Source of the DNA: Promethearchaeota archaeon
GTDB taxonomy: Archaea > Asgardarchaeota > Lokiarchaeia > Sigynarchaeales > SOKP01
Assembly (NCBI GenBank): GCA_004524515.1
Contig: SDNV01000068.1
Span: forward strand, 1 to 14,755
Direction: 5' to 3'
DNA: 14,755 nt
In this document: positions 1-6,630 of the stretch, piece by piece
Layout: the number at the start of each line of letters is the position of its first letter
How positions within the stretch are numbered: the stretch's first letter is position 1
Translations under genes and position numbers: made by a program
Notes under the pieces: generated by a model
Told to the model about the DNA's origin: nothing
Database searches by the model: none
Seen by the model: the letters and a program-made list of their open reading frames with translations, nothing else

Positions 1-569
1 ACAATTACATCCTCATCAAGGGTTTTTATGGTCTTTTTGACGGAAACAGATTCGCCGGTTAACATCGATTCATCAATTTCAAGATTTATCGCTTCAAATA
101 TTCGTGCATCAGCGGGAATTTTATCTCCTCCTTCAAGAAGCACAACATCTCCAGGAACCACCTCACTTGCCTTGATGCGCATTTCAATACATATTCTATC
201 TTCAGGACAATCCCTAATAACATCAGATTCGGGACTAACCATCAATTTTAGTGCCTGTAAACTGGACTCTGCTTTATATTCTTGAACATATCCAATTATC
301 GTGTTAAATAAAATAACAATTCCGATTACAATCGTATCAGTATATTTGCCGAATATAAAAGTAATTATTGCTGTTATAAGAATAATATAAATTATCGGGT
401 TTTTTATTTGGGCAAGAAGAATGCGGGTTTTGCTAATCGGCTCTTCTTCTTCTATTTGATTAGGACCATATTCTAATAAACGTCTCTCTGCTTCTTCTTC
501 GGAAAGACCTCTTGGAGATGTATTTAAAGTTTTGAATATTTCTTCTATCTCAATACTATGCCATTTCAT
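1..569 (-). CDS. P-type cation-transporting ATPase, N-terminal part (3' end beyond window)
   Basis: N-terminal 189 codons of a P-type ATPase that would use ATP to pump a cation across the cytoplasmic membrane. Visible in order: a cation-ATPase N-terminal region with GLSEEEAERRLLEYGPN (about residues 21-37), two hydrophobic segments (about 55-74 and 79-95), and the start of the actuator domain with PGDVVLLEGGDKIPADAR (about 139-156) followed by the dephosphorylation motif TGES (171-174). The phosphorylation motif DKTGT lies beyond the window. The style resembles the P2 (Ca2+/Na+,K+/H+) group rather than heavy-metal P1B pumps: no CxxC metal-binding domain precedes the first membrane segments. 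The ion cannot be assigned without the later transmembrane segments. The ATG at 569 is chosen because an upstream in-frame extension soon meets stops and the family alignment begins there. It is divergent from a Na+/Ca2+-type exchanger, which suggests shared cation homeostasis (inference). Confidence 0.93.
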   Translation of the reverse strand, partial: MKWHSIEIEEIFKTLNTSPRGLSEEEAERRLLEYGPNQIEEEEPISKTRILLAQIKNPIIYIILITAIITFIFGKYTDTIVIGIVILFNTIIGYVQEYKAESSLQALKLMVSPESDVIRDCPEDRICIEMRIKASEVVPGDVVLLEGGDKIPADARIFEAINLEIDESMLTGESVSVKKTIKTLDEDVI

Positions 570-1095
570 TCTTATTAAAGAATATTCATTTTATTTTTTT
601 TAAGAAACAATTGGTTTAAATCTAAATGAGTTGAATATATTAAGTTCTTAAGTATAATAATTTATTTTTAAGATATTACTCTCCGCATTGAGAAAATATA
701 TGTTAGCTTTAGTTAAAAATCTATAAACTCTGTTAATTTTATTAAATTTTGGAAATCTGTTGAGATCATATCTGTAAGTGTAAAAAAGTATGAAATAACT
801 TTTTGAATATTTCATTATCAAGAGTGATCTGTAACTTATGCTTTTTTTTCATGATCAAATATATTTAAATTTTTTTTCTTTAATAAATTTTCTAAATATA
901 TCCTTTTTTAATCCTTAAGTATCAATAATTAGGATACCTTCTTACCATTATTTGGATACATTTATATATAATAAAGGAAATATAATGATTGTTAGTATCT
1001 CTTTTAATCTCATCTTAACCTGATTAAATGAGTTAGGTTAAAAATTATTTGATTTAGAAAAAATTCATTAAAATACAAGAATATTTTATAAAAAA
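570..1095. other. Non-coding AT-rich intergenic region between two divergent transporter genes
   Basis: About 526 bases with stops in all frames and no reading frame that resembles a protein. It must contain the divergent promoters of the P-type ATPase and the exchanger. TATA-like stretches are visible (for example TTTATATATAATAAA from 961), but in such AT-rich DNA they are weak evidence. An inverted repeat TTAACCT (1015-1021) / AGGTTAA (1035-1041) lies about 55-80 bases before the exchanger start and could be a regulator site. No RNA gene is recognisable. Confidence 0.6.
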
Positions 1096-2055
1096 ATGTT
1101 TAATACATTATCAGCTTGTTTTTTGCTAGTAATAGGTTTAATATTTATTATAATCACTGCAGAAATAGCAGTCAAGAATTCCGCAATTCTAGCCTCTGAA
1201 TTAGGTATTTCGAGCTTAGTTATTGGGATTTCATTAGTATCCATAGGTACTGATATTCCTGAAATTTTTAACTCGATAATCTCAAGTTCTATAGGACATG
1301 CGGATATAAATGTTGGAGATGCAATAGGTTCAGTTTTATGTCAATTAACATTAATATTTGGGCTTCTAGTTATTTTATGCGGGACAATCAAGATTGGGAG
1401 AAAAGAAATTCTAATAATTGGGGGATGTTTAATATTATCACTTTTTTTCATTTTCATTGTTATTGAAAAAGGATATTTTACGAGAATAGATGCTTTATTT
1501 TTGATTTGTAGTTTTGGTATTTATTTGATGGTAATTTATAATGTAACTAAAAGTGATTTCTTAGAAAAAGTAGATATGATGGAATTAACAACTAAAGCGA
1601 GGAGCAAGAAATATCATTTATTATTGGCAATATTAGGATTTATAGGTGTCGCTATAAGCTCATTCATTATAATTCAATCAATCATAACTCTCTCAAATGC
1701 TTTGAACATTCATGAGTTTATTATTAGTTTTTTTATCTTAGCTATTGGCACTTCTCTTCCTGAGTTGGTAGTTGATATTAATGCGCTAAAAAAAAAACAA
1801 TATGACCTCGCAATTGGGGATATAATAGGTAGCTGCATTGTAGATGCAACTATTTCGATTGCCATAGGACAATTGATTTATCCACAATCTGTCACCTCTG
1901 AACTTGCCCTTCCTACCATTCTCTACACCATTTGTGCGGCACTGGTCGTTTTTATAGTAATTGGGATTCGACAAAAAGTGGATAAAAAAACAGGTCTTAT
2001 GCTTATATCCCTATATTTTAGCTCATATATTCTTTTATTCACCATATTATTATAG
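1096..2055 (+). CDS. Na+/Ca2+ exchanger family (CaCA) membrane protein
   Basis: A 319-residue integral membrane antiporter, expected to exchange Ca2+ (or a related cation) for Na+ or H+ across the cytoplasmic membrane. The two inverted alpha repeats that define the family are clear: GTDIPEIF at residues 51-58 with GDAIGS at 74-79, and GTSLPELV at 218-225 with GDIIGS at 241-246. The ion-binding glutamates are E56 and E223. The positions 27 residues later, which in the archaeal NCX_Mj carry Asn and Asp, are Q83 and D250 here, so the first-repeat ligand looks altered. About ten hydrophobic segments are present, with a short charged loop near residues 152-173 between the halves. The length is normal for prokaryotic members. 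ATG at 1096 is the natural start, with no good Shine-Dalgarno site. The gene stands alone, divergent from the P-type ATPase and convergent with korB. Confidence 0.93.
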   Translation: MFNTLSACFLLVIGLIFIIITAEIAVKNSAILASELGISSLVIGISLVSIGTDIPEIFNSIISSSIGHADINVGDAIGSVLCQLTLIFGLLVILCGTIKIGRKEILIIGGCLILSLFFIFIVIEKGYFTRIDALFLICSFGIYLMVIYNVTKSDFLEKVDMMELTTKARSKKYHLLLAILGFIGVAISSFIIIQSIITLSNALNIHEFIISFFILAIGTSLPELVVDINALKKKQYDLAIGDIIGSCIVDATISIAIGQLIYPQSVTSELALPTILYTICAALVVFIVIGIRQKVDKKTGLMLISLYFSSYILLFTILL

Positions 2056-2059
2056 CTTT

Positions 2060-2076
2060 AAAGAAAAATTTCTTTT
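2060..2076 (+). terminator. Possible terminator hairpin after the exchanger gene
   Basis: Five bases after the exchanger stop, AAAGAAA (2060-2066) pairs perfectly with TTTCTTT (2069-2075) and ends in a short T run. Such short AT stems arise easily by chance here, and archaeal termination depends mainly on T tracts, so this is only a candidate. Confidence 0.25.
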
Positions 2077-2137
2077 GAATGAATTAAACTAAATCCAAAA
2101 TTTATTTTTTTGAACATAGAAAATAAAATATTAAAAG

Positions 2138-2158
2138 AATTAAAATTGAATTTTAATT
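2138..2158. repeat. Perfect 10-bp-arm AT palindrome between convergent genes
   Basis: AATTAAAATT (2138-2147) and its exact reverse complement AATTTTAATT (2149-2158) flank a single G. It lies in the 188-bp gap between the convergent exchanger and korB, followed by TT on the plus strand. It may act as a bidirectional termination structure or protein site. All arm bases are A/T, so chance is a real alternative. Confidence 0.4.
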
Positions 2159-2243
2159 TTCAAAAATTTTACATTTATTATATTAAGGCTCTGATTCTAA
2201 GATTATTTGCCGATTTTTGTTTCATTTTAATCATAAATTTTTA

Positions 2244-3110
2244 TCAACTTAATTTTTTCTCTTTCTTTTGTTTTTGTACCCTCTCTCGCATTTGTTTCAA
2301 CCTTTCAGAGAAACCTTCTCTTCTCTCATCAACAAATTCCCCACATATAATTACTCCTTGTTTAAAATCAAAAGTAGCCTCATGAGGGGGCCAATTGGTT
2401 TTAATTTGAATCTGCCTTCTTAACCATTCTAGCATCTCTACCGCATCACCAAGTTTATTTTTGGAACCATATTGGATAAAGCAAGGAGCAAGTACTTCAA
2501 TAAAGCTAAAGCCTTCATTGTCTAAACTTTTAAATATACTTTTTTGTAGTCGAAGGGTATCATAGCCAGGCCATCTCGCGACATAAGTCGCACCTGAAGC
2601 AGCTGCTAGACTTACTAAATTAAAGGGAGGTTCCATATTGCCATATGGAGTAGTTGAAGTTATATCACCTATATGAGTGGTAGGGGCGACTTGACCTCCT
2701 GTCATGCCGTATACATTATTATTTACACAAAGAACAATAATTTCTACATTTCTTCTAGCAGCATGAATAAAATGGTTGCCTCCTATCGCGAAAAGATCGC
2801 CATCCCCTGAAAGTACAATTACTTTTAGGTTGGGATTGGCTAATTTTAAACCTGTCGCAAACGGAATCGCTCGTCCATGTGTAGTGTGAAATGCGGGAGC
2901 CTTAAAACACCCGCTTGATCTCCCTGTGCAACCAATTCCAGAAACTATAGCATAGTCTTTAGAAGTTAACCCTCTCTCTTTCAAACAACTGGTTATGGAA
3001 GTAATTATAGTTCCAATTAAACATCCTGGACAAAAAATAAAACGATGTAAATTTAACATTTCACTTAATGGATGATCTTGCATTTTTGTAATTTGATCTT
3101 GGGGTAACAT
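2244..3110 (-). CDS. korB: 2-oxoacid:ferredoxin oxidoreductase, beta subunit (KorB type)
   Basis: Thiamine diphosphate-binding catalytic subunit (288 aa) of a cytoplasmic 2-oxoacid:ferredoxin oxidoreductase, which converts a 2-oxoacid plus CoA to acyl-CoA, CO2 and reduced ferredoxin (reversible). The TPP/Mg motif is seen as GDGD at residues 102-105, followed by NNN (130-132) and YGMTGGQ (134-140). CPGC (27-30), C61 and C210 have the spacing expected for the four ligands of the [4Fe-4S] cluster in this subunit. The last roughly 30 residues are a charged, probably helical tail (RLKQMRERVQKQKKEKK), somewhat longer than usual. It starts 3 nt after the korA stop behind an excellent Shine-Dalgarno site, so the two are translated from one mRNA. 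Sequence style points to the 2-oxoglutarate (KGOR) group, but 2-oxoisovalerate or another branched 2-oxoacid cannot be excluded by eye. Confidence 0.93.
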   Translation of the reverse strand: MLPQDQITKMQDHPLSEMLNLHRFIFCPGCLIGTIITSITSCLKERGLTSKDYAIVSGIGCTGRSSGCFKAPAFHTTHGRAIPFATGLKLANPNLKVIVLSGDGDLFAIGGNHFIHAARRNVEIIVLCVNNNVYGMTGGQVAPTTHIGDITSTTPYGNMEPPFNLVSLAAASGATYVARWPGYDTLRLQKSIFKSLDNEGFSFIEVLAPCFIQYGSKNKLGDAVEMLEWLRRQIQIKTNWPPHEATFDFKQGVIICGEFVDERREGFSERLKQMRERVQKQKKEKKLS

Positions 3111-3113
3111 TAT

Positions 3114-4271
3114 TTATACCTCCTTTAATAACCTCTTATAAATAAATTTAGGACTAAATGGAATAACGGTTGGAATGGTAATGCCAGAAACTTCAAATAA
3201 ATGTCGAAATCTTTCTACTTCTCGAATTATCATTCCGTTATTCATCTCACTAACAATAACCTTAGAAACCCCTTGCTGACCAATTCTTTGCATTAGCTCA
3301 TCTGGAAAAGGCCATAAGCTTTTTAAGCGTACATAACCAAGTTTATGCCCTTGTTTACGAGCTTTTTCAACCGCTTCGGGTACACCCCTAGCGTTGATTC
3401 CATAAGCAAGGATTATAGTTTCGGAGTCATCAAGATAGTTTTCTTCCCAATCATTAATATCCGGTCTAGCTTTTATAATTTTATCGCAAAGTCGTTTAAT
3501 AAGAACTTCTGCTGCTTCAGGAGTCATCTGAGGGTTACCCTCTTCATCATGAGTCAAACCAGTTACATAAAAATAATAATCTGTCCCTGCGATAGCCATT
3601 CCGGGTACAAGATCATCATCTAAAGCTTCGAATGGTTTATATTTTTCTGGGGGGACTTGGGGTCTTTTGCGTTCCACTAATTCAAAATCTTTATGTAAAT
3701 ATACGGGTTCCATCATTTGTCCTAAAATCCCATCGGAAGCGACGATTACAGGTGTACGATACTTTTCAGACAAATTAAAAGCTCGAATAGTTAAATCGTA
3801 CATTTCCTGAACTGTGGAAGGTGTGAGAACAATCATTTGATAATCTCCATGAGAGGCATACCTAACTTGATACACGTCAGACTGGGATGCATTTGTTGGT
3901 TGACCGGTACTTGGACCCCCCCTCATTATCGTCACAATCACCATTGGGACTTCTAGCATAACTCCTAAACCAATATTTTCAGCCATTAATGAAAGTCCTG
4001 GACCTGAAGTTGCGGTCATGGATTTTGAACCAGCGTAAGAAGCTCCTAAACAACAGGCAATAGAAGCTAACTCATCCTCCATTTGTACAAATGTCCCATT
4101 AACTTCGGGAAGTCGTCTAGACATATATGCTGCAATTTCAGATGAGGGAGTTATAGGATATCCCGCAAAAAATAAACATCCTGCTGCTATAGCACCTTCT
4201 GCGCTTGCATAATTTCCGGATGTTAAAATTGGTTTTACAACGGATCTATCGAAGCTACTTTTAAGGCTCAT
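3114..4271 (-). CDS. korA: 2-oxoacid:ferredoxin oxidoreductase, alpha subunit (KorA type)
   Basis: A 385-residue alpha subunit carrying the pyrimidine-binding (domain I) and transketolase C-terminal-like (domain II) parts of the enzyme. It forms the active site with KorB and determines much of the substrate choice. Family hallmarks: GNYASAEGAIAAG (about 19-31), the YPITP loop (39-43) that contacts substrate and TPP, MEDELASI, SGPGLSLM, and RGGPSTGQPT, where KorA/VorA proteins usually have RGGPSTGLPT. The C-terminal third (from about residue 277) has a VSEMNNG-type domain II with the ending typical of KorA. No gamma domain is fused at the N-terminus, consistent with the separate korC gene. The ATG at 4271 lies inside the end of korD (11-nt overlap) behind a clear Shine-Dalgarno site. 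Substrate: 2-oxoglutarate most likely, 2-oxoisovalerate possible. Confidence 0.93.
   Translation of the reverse strand: MSLKSSFDRSVVKPILTSGNYASAEGAIAAGCLFFAGYPITPSSEIAAYMSRRLPEVNGTFVQMEDELASIACCLGASYAGSKSMTATSGPGLSLMAENIGLGVMLEVPMVIVTIMRGGPSTGQPTNASQSDVYQVRYASHGDYQMIVLTPSTVQEMYDLTIRAFNLSEKYRTPVIVASDGILGQMMEPVYLHKDFELVERKRPQVPPEKYKPFEALDDDLVPGMAIAGTDYYFYVTGLTHDEEGNPQMTPEAAEVLIKRLCDKIIKARPDINDWEENYLDDSETIILAYGINARGVPEAVEKARKQGHKLGYVRLKSLWPFPDELMQRIGQQGVSKVIVSEMNNGMIIREVERFRHLFEVSGITIPTVIPFSPKFIYKRLLKEV
3118..3125 (-). promoter_or_regulatory. Strong Shine-Dalgarno site for korB
   Basis: On the minus strand this reads AAGGAGGT, about 7 nt before the korB ATG at 3110. It lies inside the last codons of korA, which fixes the korB start and supports translation from a shared korA-korB transcript. 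Confidence 0.8.
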
Positions 4272-4548
4272 TTATCTCTCCTTCCTGTAGATCAATTTCA
4301 TAAATAAAAATGGATGTGGTAGGACATAATCGCTCACATTGTTTACATCCAAGACAATCTTCAGAATTTACAATTTCTACATAATGAAGCATACGACTAT
4401 TAGCCTCTTCGCTTTCTTTTAATAATTCTTTTGGGCAAAATTCTATACAAATTTTACAGCCATCACATTGTTCAGAATTAATTACAACCTGATATTTCTT
4501 TTGAGGTCGAGGAGGAGGTAATATAGGCGCACGCTTAGAATCTAACAT
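4261..4548 (-). CDS. korD: 2-oxoacid:ferredoxin oxidoreductase, delta subunit (2[4Fe-4S] ferredoxin-like)
   Basis: A 95-residue electron-transfer subunit with two classical 4Fe-4S binding motifs: C28-x2-C31-x2-C34-x3-C38-P and C65-x2-C68-x2-C71-x3-C75-P. It passes electrons from the TPP site in KorA/KorB to free ferredoxin. A proline- and arginine-rich N-terminus (about residues 6-18) precedes the first cluster, as in other archaeal KorD/VorD proteins. It is the first gene of the tightly packed korD-korA-korB group. A TATA-like box sits about 25 nt upstream of its ATG, so this group may have its own, nearly leaderless promoter, separate from korC. Confidence 0.92.
   Translation of the reverse strand: MLDSKRAPILPPPRPQKKYQVVINSEQCDGCKICIEFCPKELLKESEEANSRMLHYVEIVNSEDCLGCKQCERLCPTTSIFIYEIDLQEGEINEP
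4277..4285 (-). promoter_or_regulatory. Shine-Dalgarno site for korA
   Basis: Reads GGAAGGAGA on the minus strand, 5 nt before the korA ATG at 4271 and inside the last codons of korD. It supports the 11-nt overlap and coupled translation of korD and korA. Confidence 0.75.
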
Positions 4549-4563
4549 TTTTCTTAACTCGTT

Positions 4564-4580
4564 TTTATATTTATATTTCC
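4564..4580 (-). promoter_or_regulatory. Candidate TATA-box promoter for korD-korA-korB
   Basis: The minus strand reads GGAAATATAAATATAAA, a purine-rich BRE-like start followed by a TATA-type element centred about 24 nt upstream of the korD ATG. By the usual archaeal 25-bp rule this would start transcription at or just before the start codon, giving a leaderless mRNA (inference). AT richness lowers the confidence. Confidence 0.45.
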
Positions 4581-4721
4581 AGTTATATTACTCCTAATTA
4601 TGCTTAAAAAAGAATAATTTCTCTTTTAAATTTGCTTTTTTATTGTATAAGTACTTAAAAATAAAAACATATATCTCTAGGGGAAACGCAGAATGAGAGC
4701 ACTCAACATAAAAAAGGAATA

Positions 4722-5285
4722 CTAAGCCATATTTTCAAATTCGTGATAAAGGGATTTTCCAAGTTGATAGCTTAAAAGATTGGTTTTTCTAAATCGATCT
4801 GGCAATTTATTTAATACCTGAAGATAATGTTCTTCCCTTAAGTCAATATTTCCATTTTTTTGAAGATATTGAGACAAAAAACCTAAAGATAGGATATTGG
4901 CACTACTAGCTACATTATTTTCATCCGCTCGCTTGGTAATAGGTACTCGATAGATTCTACCTTCTTTAATAATTTCTTCTATATTAGAAACAGTATTTGC
5001 ATCAATAAATGAAACTGTCTTATCGTATATACATTCACTAGCTCGTTCAATTCCGTTTTGATCGATTGCTACAAAGATATCGGCGTCTTTATCGCAAAAA
5101 GGATAAGAGATGGGATCAGAACTGAGGATAATATCACAATAAATTGGACCTCCTCGAACGGATGGAGTATAATCCACCGAAAGGGTTGCATTATAGTCTG
5201 CACCCATCGCCACTCGAACAAGAATTTGACCTAAATATTTAATCCCCTGCCCTCCGCGTCCAGATATCCTGAATTTAAGTTTCAT
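4722..5285 (-). CDS. korC: 2-oxoacid:ferredoxin oxidoreductase, gamma subunit
   Basis: A 187-residue gamma subunit of the pyruvate/ketoisovalerate oxidoreductase family, the part that helps bind CoA. The family N-terminus is present: ISGRGGQGIKYLGQIL at residues 7-22, then SVDYTPSVRGGP (about 37-48), followed by the ADIFVAIDQNG strand-turn (about 68-78). Length is normal. It is transcribed first, with 173 non-coding bases between its end and korD that include a T tract and a promoter-like element, so korC may be expressed partly separately. The ATG at 5285 has only a weak AAGAGAAA-type leader upstream. In many archaea the gamma gene either follows the others or is shared between several oxidoreductases. 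The gamma-delta-alpha-beta order here resembles that of the Thermococcales por/vor clusters. Confidence 0.92.
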   Translation of the reverse strand: MKLKFRISGRGGQGIKYLGQILVRVAMGADYNATLSVDYTPSVRGGPIYCDIILSSDPISYPFCDKDADIFVAIDQNGIERASECIYDKTVSFIDANTVSNIEEIIKEGRIYRVPITKRADENNVASSANILSLGFLSQYLQKNGNIDLREEHYLQVLNKLPDRFRKTNLLSYQLGKSLYHEFENMA

Positions 5286-5432
5286 GAATATTTCTCTTTT
5301 AATTCTATATTAACATCTAATAAAAATTTACATTAATTTTTTAATTTTCTTACGATGATTCTTGATAGGCAGTTTTTAGGATGATAAATGAATGTTATAA
5401 AAGAAAATATGTTTTAAAAAGGTAAATAAATA

Positions 5433-6605
5433 TTATTTCATTTCAAGAAATTTTCCAGATCTTAACAATTTACATGGTTTTAGATATTTTTTTCCGGTTT
5501 CTTCCACAAAATCTTCCAGCTTCTTAACAAATAATTGATAATTATCTTTACCTTGGTCAAAAGGTCCAGGCGTATTTCTTCCAGCCATATTTGCCTCATC
5601 AATCACATTGTAGCTATTTGTCACTCCTTCCTCTAATAACCGGCATCCTTCATTCAACTTTATCGCATTAATGAGATCAAAATCTACTAAATTCGCTTTT
5701 TTTGAAGTATCTGGATTCGGCCTTCCTTGAGACCAATCATAAAAACCTTGCCCAGTTTTTCGCCCTAATTTTCCTTCTTTAACCATTTGCGTTATCACTT
5801 TGCCGGGAGTGAAATCAGGAGAAAGTTTATCAACATAATAGAGCGCTCCATAGTATGAAGTATCAATTCCTACGTAATCAGCTAATATACATGGAAGCAT
5901 GGGTACTTTCCCTTCATAATCAGCATCAAGCTGTTCCCAGGGGATTCCATTATCATAACAATAATCTAGAAGATAATTCCTATAGATTGAAACAGGAGCA
6001 TTTAATCTGTTCACTATAAATCCGGGTCGATCTTTTAAAACTTTAACCACATAGCGTTTGCCTTTAAGACATGGTAAACTTTCACCTAACTTTACTCCCA
6101 TATCCATAGAATGATTAGAACTCTTCTGGCCAGCTATAATTTCAATCAATCTCATTAATGGTACGGGATTAAAAAAATGCATTCCAATACATTGTTCTTC
6201 TCTCTTAGTTGCTGAGGCCATCTCCGTAATAGACATGGTGGAAGTATTTGTAGCGATTATACAATGAGAAGGAGCATGTTCATCACAGATCTTAAATACT
6301 TCTTTTTTCACATCCATTTTTTCTACTACAGCCTCAATAACAAAGTCAGCATTTTTAACCGCTGTTAATAACTCCAAAGTGGATGTCAATCTTGACATAA
6401 CCTCATTAGTGTTGAGTTCTCCCTTCTCTTCGAGTCTTTTTAATCCACTTTCTATGCTATTCACTCCTTTATTAATGAAATCTTCTTTGATATCCACTAA
6501 TGTAACCTTATAACCCGCCATTAGAGAAACCTGGGCGATTCCTGCCCCCATTAACCCTGCTCCAACTACAACAATATTTTTAATATCTTCTGTCAGTTTA
6601 ATCAC
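5433..6605 (-). CDS. 3-hydroxyacyl-CoA dehydrogenase with duplicated C-terminal domain
   Basis: NAD-dependent L-3-hydroxyacyl-CoA dehydrogenase (390 aa), catalysing 3-hydroxyacyl-CoA to 3-oxoacyl-CoA in beta-oxidation in the cytoplasm. The Rossmann motif GAGLMG is at residues 15-20. By alignment to the human enzyme, S122 (NTSTMSI), H143 (GMHFFNP), E155 (MRLIEII) and N199 (PGFIVNR) match the catalytic set. The first C-terminal domain ends with GRKTGQGFYDW (281-291). A further roughly 100 residues, with NEGCRLLEEGV and the GPFDQGKDN stretch, form a second, degenerate C-terminal domain as in FadB-type and archaeal hydroxyacyl-CoA dehydrogenase/hydratase fusions. Here no hydratase domain follows, unlike those fusions. 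It starts with GTG at 6605, 25 nt after the acyl-CoA dehydrogenase stop and behind AAGAAGG, so the two form an operon. Confidence 0.93.
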   Translation of the reverse strand: MIKLTEDIKNIVVVGAGLMGAGIAQVSLMAGYKVTLVDIKEDFINKGVNSIESGLKRLEEKGELNTNEVMSRLTSTLELLTAVKNADFVIEAVVEKMDVKKEVFKICDEHAPSHCIIATNTSTMSITEMASATKREEQCIGMHFFNPVPLMRLIEIIAGQKSSNHSMDMGVKLGESLPCLKGKRYVVKVLKDRPGFIVNRLNAPVSIYRNYLLDYCYDNGIPWEQLDADYEGKVPMLPCILADYVGIDTSYYGALYYVDKLSPDFTPGKVITQMVKEGKLGRKTGQGFYDWSQGRPNPDTSKKANLVDFDLINAIKLNEGCRLLEEGVTNSYNVIDEANMAGRNTPGPFDQGKDNYQLFVKKLEDFVEETGKKYLKPCKLLRSGKFLEMK

Positions 6606-6630
6606 CTTCTTTATTGTATTGTTAACTTTT

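Noticed and set aside
28..285. Plus-strand open frame of 85 codons at the window edge
   Set aside because: It is antisense to the clear P-type ATPase coding sequence, which explains the open frame.
570..1095. Possible small RNA, CRISPR or attachment site in the long intergenic region
   Set aside because: There are no regularly spaced repeats, no tRNA-like folds and no direct repeats that would mark an array or integration site.
2110..2385. Plus-strand open frame of 91 codons starting with TTG after the exchanger
   Set aside because: Its second half is antisense to the korB coding region, its first half is low-complexity AT sequence, and it resembles no protein family.
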